NCBI GenBank assembly: GCA_052103955.1
Contig: JBQELO010000001.1
Location: 62,001-126,000, forward strand
Source: Paenalcaligenes sp052103955
GTDB lineage: Bacteria; Pseudomonadota; Gammaproteobacteria; Burkholderiales; Burkholderiaceae_B
Length of the DNA: 64,000 nucleotides
Reading direction: 5' to 3'
Shown here: piece after piece, positions 61,187 through 64,000 of the stretch
How positions within the stretch are numbered: position 1 is the stretch's first letter
Layout: the number at the start of each line of letters is the position of its first letter
The notes under the pieces: generated by a model
Databases searched by the model: none
What the model was told of the DNA's origin: nothing
The model's input: only the letters and a program-made list of their open reading frames with translations
Position numbers and translations under genes: made by a program

Positions 61187-63094
61187 TTAGCCCAACAGCA
61201 GCTTGTTCACACGTCTAACGAAGGCAGCAGGGTCTTCTACGTGCGCACCTTCAGCAAGCAAAGCTTGATCCAACAACACCAACGCTAAATCTTCGAACTG
61301 GCTGTCGTCCGCACTTTGCAGACGTGCTGCAAACGCATGCTCGGGGTTCAGCTCCAAAATAGGTTTAACCGTAGGTACTTCTTGGCCAGCCGCTTGCAAC
61401 ATGCGAATCAGGTGTGGGCTAAGTTCGTTCTCATCCACGACCACACACGCTGGAGAATCCACCAAACGCGATGTCACACGCACTTCTTTCACTTTTTCGC
61501 CCAGCGCTGTTTGCAGACGCTCGACCAAAGGTTTGAAGTTTTCAGCGACTTCTTCCTGATGTTTTTTCTCGGCTTCGTCTTCCAAGCTTGCCAAGTCCAA
61601 GCCACCTTTAGCCACAGACACCAATGCTTTACCTTCAAAATCGTGCAGGTAAGACAGCATCCATTCATCTACGCGGTCAGACATTAACAATACTTCTATG
61701 CCTTTTTTGCGGAACACTTCCAGATGCGGGCTGTTCGCGGCTGCGGTGTACGAATCGGCAGTGACGTAGTAAATCTTGTCTTGGCCTTCTTTCATACGAG
61801 CAATGTAATCGGCAAACGATACATCTTGCGCCGCACTGTTATTGTGCGTAGAAGCAAAGCGCAGCAACGCCGCGATTTTCTCTTTGTTGCTCTGATCTTC
61901 GCCTGTACCTTCTTTCAGCACTTGGCCAAAGTTAGCCCAGAATTCAGCGTATTCTTCCTTACGGTTTTCAGCCAAATCTTCCAGCAACACCAACAAACGA
62001 CGTGTATTACCTTCACGAATCGCACGTACATCACGGCTTTCTTGCAAGATTTCACGCGATACGTTCAAGGGCAAATCAGCAGAATCCACCACACCACGCA
62101 CAAAGCGCAGGTAGTTAGGCAGCAACTGATCGGCATCGTCCATGATGAACACGCGTTTTACATACAGCTTCACGCCGTGCTTAGCATCGCGATCCCACAA
62201 ATCAAAGGCGGCATGCTTAGGCACATACAACAATTGCGTGTATTCGCTGCGACCTTCTACACGGTTATGTGTCCACGCCAGCGGGTTTTCGTAATCGTGG
62301 GCAATGTGTTTGTAAAACTCTTGGTATTGCTCATCAGAGATTTCTGAGCGCGAGCGAGTCCACAACGCATTCGCTTGGTTAACAGTTTCCCAATCGCTAA
62401 GCGTAATTTGTTTGGATTCTTTCTCGTCCCACTCTTCTTTGAGCATTTGCACTGGCAAAGAGATGTGGTCAGAGTAACGGCGCAATACCGCGCGCAAGCG
62501 CCAGCCATCTAAGAATTCGTCGGCATCATCACGCAGGTACAAGGTAACAGACGTACCGTGATCGGCTTTCTCGGCAGGGCTGACGGTAAATTCGCCCAAC
62601 CCTTCGGACTCCCACAACACACCTTCTGTTTCAGCATCACCCGCGCGACGCGACAATACCGATACTTTGTTTGCCACAATGAAGGAGGAGTAGAAACCCA
62701 CACCAAACTGACCAATCAACTGGGCATCTTTTTGTTTGTCGCCCGTTAATTGCGTAAAGAATTCTTTGGTGCCCGAACGTGCGATAGTGCCCAAGTTGGC
62801 AATCGCTTCGTCGCGGTTCATACCAATACCATTATCGCTAATGGTCAGTGTCTTACCTTCTTTGTCGTAGGTGACACGTATACGTAGTTCGCTGTTGCCT
62901 TCCAACAGCTCTTGGCGATCAATCGCTTCGAAGCGCAACTTATCGCAAGCATCTGACGCGTTGGATACCAACTCGCGCAGAAAAATCTCTTTGTTGCTAT
63001 ACAGCGAGTGAATCATCAACTGCAGCAACTGCTTGACCTCGGTTTGAAAACCTAGGGTCTCGGCTGCCTGAACATTATTCTCGGTTTGGCTCAT
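61187..63094 (-). CDS. htpG: Hsp90-family chaperone HtpG
   Basis: 635 residues, full length. The GHKL ATPase motifs are present: LRELVSNASDACDKL (about 38-52), DNGIGM (about 85) and GQFGVGFYSSF. A middle domain follows with the catalytic Arg segment LPLNVSREILQESRD (about 345). A cytoplasmic ATP-dependent chaperone induced by heat. I could not identify a sigma-32 promoter in the 106-bp upstream gap. Confidence 0.97.
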   Translation of the reverse strand: MSQTENNVQAAETLGFQTEVKQLLQLMIHSLYSNKEIFLRELVSNASDACDKLRFEAIDRQELLEGNSELRIRVTYDKEGKTLTISDNGIGMNRDEAIANLGTIARSGTKEFFTQLTGDKQKDAQLIGQFGVGFYSSFIVANKVSVLSRRAGDAETEGVLWESEGLGEFTVSPAEKADHGTSVTLYLRDDADEFLDGWRLRAVLRRYSDHISLPVQMLKEEWDEKESKQITLSDWETVNQANALWTRSRSEISDEQYQEFYKHIAHDYENPLAWTHNRVEGRSEYTQLLYVPKHAAFDLWDRDAKHGVKLYVKRVFIMDDADQLLPNYLRFVRGVVDSADLPLNVSREILQESRDVRAIREGNTRRLLVLLEDLAENRKEEYAEFWANFGQVLKEGTGEDQSNKEKIAALLRFASTHNNSAAQDVSFADYIARMKEGQDKIYYVTADSYTAAANSPHLEVFRKKGIEVLLMSDRVDEWMLSYLHDFEGKALVSVAKGGLDLASLEDEAEKKHQEEVAENFKPLVERLQTALGEKVKEVRVTSRLVDSPACVVVDENELSPHLIRMLQAAGQEVPTVKPILELNPEHAFAARLQSADDSQFEDLALVLLDQALLAEGAHVEDPAAFVRRVNKLLLG

Positions 63095-63200
63095 GGTTAC
63101 GTATTTACTCAGTTGTCATCAACAAGCTATAGCGGCTTACGCCGCCAGCGCATTAATCTAGTAACTGGGGACACATAACCAAATATCAAGAGCCATGCCG

Positions 63201-63668
63201 TTATTGGGCTTCCAGATAACGCTGGTAGGCCAACTTCGCCACTGCCACCACATCAAAGCTACGGGCAATATCGCTGTGTGCTAACTGCTCTACATCGAAC
63301 CACTTCGCCTCTAGAGCATCATCCCCCGCGTAGGCCTCACCGGCTACCCAGCTACACGCCACCGCAATCAATATATAGTGCTGGCGCAACGCCCCTTTGG
63401 CATCTATATCGTGCGCATCCACCGCCGTCACCACCTGCAAAGCGTTGGCTTGTACAGACGTTTCTTCTGTAATTTCGCGCTCCGTCGCCGCTAACACCGC
63501 CTCACCAAAATCTATTTTTCCGCCTGGAAAACTCCAACGCCCTATGTCCGGTACATTGCGTCGTCGAATCATCAACACCTGCCCCTCTTTACACACCACC
63601 CCCAAGGTGGCGGCGATGGGCCTACGTACAGGCACCACATTGGTTTCTACGCTGCTGTTCATGCTCAT
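63201..63668 (-). CDS. NUDIX hydrolase
   Basis: 155 residues. The Nudix box GKIDFGEAVLAATEREITEE is at about 50-70 and keeps all three metal-binding Glu. The N-terminal RRRNVPDIGRWSFPGG segment suits an ADP-ribose or nucleotide pyrophosphatase subtype. The substrate cannot be fixed. ATG 63668 with AGGGAT upstream. Confidence 0.85.
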   Translation of the reverse strand: MSMNSSVETNVVPVRRPIAATLGVVCKEGQVLMIRRRNVPDIGRWSFPGGKIDFGEAVLAATEREITEETSVQANALQVVTAVDAHDIDAKGALRQHYILIAVACSWVAGEAYAGDDALEAKWFDVEQLAHSDIARSFDVVAVAKLAYQRYLEAQ

Positions 63669-63886
63669 GTATCCCTAATCCTTACTCTTCCCGCCCGACG
63701 TAGTCGCCAAACTCTAGAACAATATCATCACTACGCGTTTTCCAGCGGTTATAACCTTAACGATGATTAGCTCGGTTGGATCGTGGTTTTTTGTCGTTAT
63801 GACTGCCCACTCTCCCTTGTATCTACCCCTCAAAAAGCCCAAACGCCATTTTTTTGAAGAAAAATGAACTATTTTGCATTTAGCTC

Positions 63887-63914
63887 TTGCTCATCTGTAA
63901 ATTCGAGGTATAAT
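63887..63914 (+). promoter_or_regulatory. Promoter of tRNA-Leu
   Basis: TTGCTC (63887-63892), a 16-bp spacer and a perfect TATAAT (63909-63914), with the tRNA beginning about 51 bp further on. The rest of the 297-bp gap 63669-63965 shows no gene. Confidence 0.6.
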
Positions 63915-63965
63915 TCTTTTCTTTCCTAGCACATGTTTCAAACGAAACATCCACGCCTAGAAGTT

Positions 63966-64000
63966 GCCCGGGTGGTGGAATTGGTAGACGCGTCGGACTC
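63966..64000 (+). tRNA. tRNA-Leu, 5' part (cut by the window end)
   Basis: It begins GCCCGGGTGGTGGAATTGG, then TAGACGCG, the acceptor and D-arm pattern of bacterial tRNA-Leu. The window ends before the anticodon, so the isoacceptor cannot be stated. Confidence 0.85.

Noticed and set aside
61724..62347. 207-codon plus-strand frame inside htpG
   Set aside because: Antisense shadow of htpG, whose conserved motifs span it.

Overview
The window looks like a chromosome segment of a Gram-negative betaproteobacterium, most likely order Burkholderiales, family Alcaligenaceae. This is an inference from gene content: the order ffh - ccsA-like - PP0621-type small protein - ampD, the TRAP transporter set, pertactin-like autotransporters, LysR-rich catabolic clusters, BON-LysM protein and DUF72 protein. 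No rRNA or species marker is present. Most of the DNA looks moderately GC-rich. The block at about 14.6-17.3 kb is visibly richer in A+T.

Layout. 0-6 kb: the 3' end of an RpiR-type regulator, then a leftward six-gene catabolic/transport operon (DUF3311 protein, sodium:solute symporter, flavin monooxygenase, RidA, DUF1028 protein, ArgE-like M20 deacylase) with a divergent LysR regulator. 7-12.5 kb: purine/nucleoside uptake (Tsx-like outer membrane channel and NCS2 permease), an RhtA-like exporter and a BenE-like permease. 12.7-14.6 kb: an ABC exporter. 14.6-17.3 kb: a three-gene cassette of adenosine deaminase, HAM1-like protein and SIR2-like protein, whose content and order match the Kongming (KomABC) anti-phage system. 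17.3-20 kb: an MFS transporter, a SUKH-like gene overlapping a short AbrB/VapB-like gene. 20-30.5 kb: three large autotransporters. 30.9-37.2 kb: envelope genes (TonB-like, SYLF, a secreted 2H phosphoesterase, DUF1254/DUF1214, an outer membrane beta-barrel) and a DUF72 gene. 37.2-44.7 kb: an AraC regulator, an amino-acid ABC importer with an aminotransferase and a LuxR regulator, then a Fic protein behind repeated promoter motifs. 44.7-49.5 kb: tRNA-Gly(CCC), trmB, thiS, a Kbp-like gene and a YdiJ-like dehydrogenase. 49.6-56.2 kb: a TRAP transporter/LigI-like amidohydrolase locus. 56.3-64 kb: housekeeping genes (ffh, ccsA-like, ampD, htpG, NUDIX) and the start of a tRNA-Leu.

The two most interesting loci follow. 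(1) The KomABC-like cassette overlaps start-to-stop throughout. Its HAM1 protein has His where the catalytic Asp of ITPases should be, as expected of a nucleotide sensor rather than a hydrolase. (2) At 54606-56216 one reading frame joins a GntR/FCD regulator to a complete LigI-like amidohydrolase. The four metal-ligand positions of the FCD domain are all substituted, while the amidohydrolase motifs are intact. This suggests a transcription factor whose sensor may be an enzyme. The gene faces a TRAP operon that carries a stand-alone paralogue of the same hydrolase, across a promoter region full of CTTG/CAAG dyads.

Gene functions are read from motifs and remembered family features only. No database search was run.
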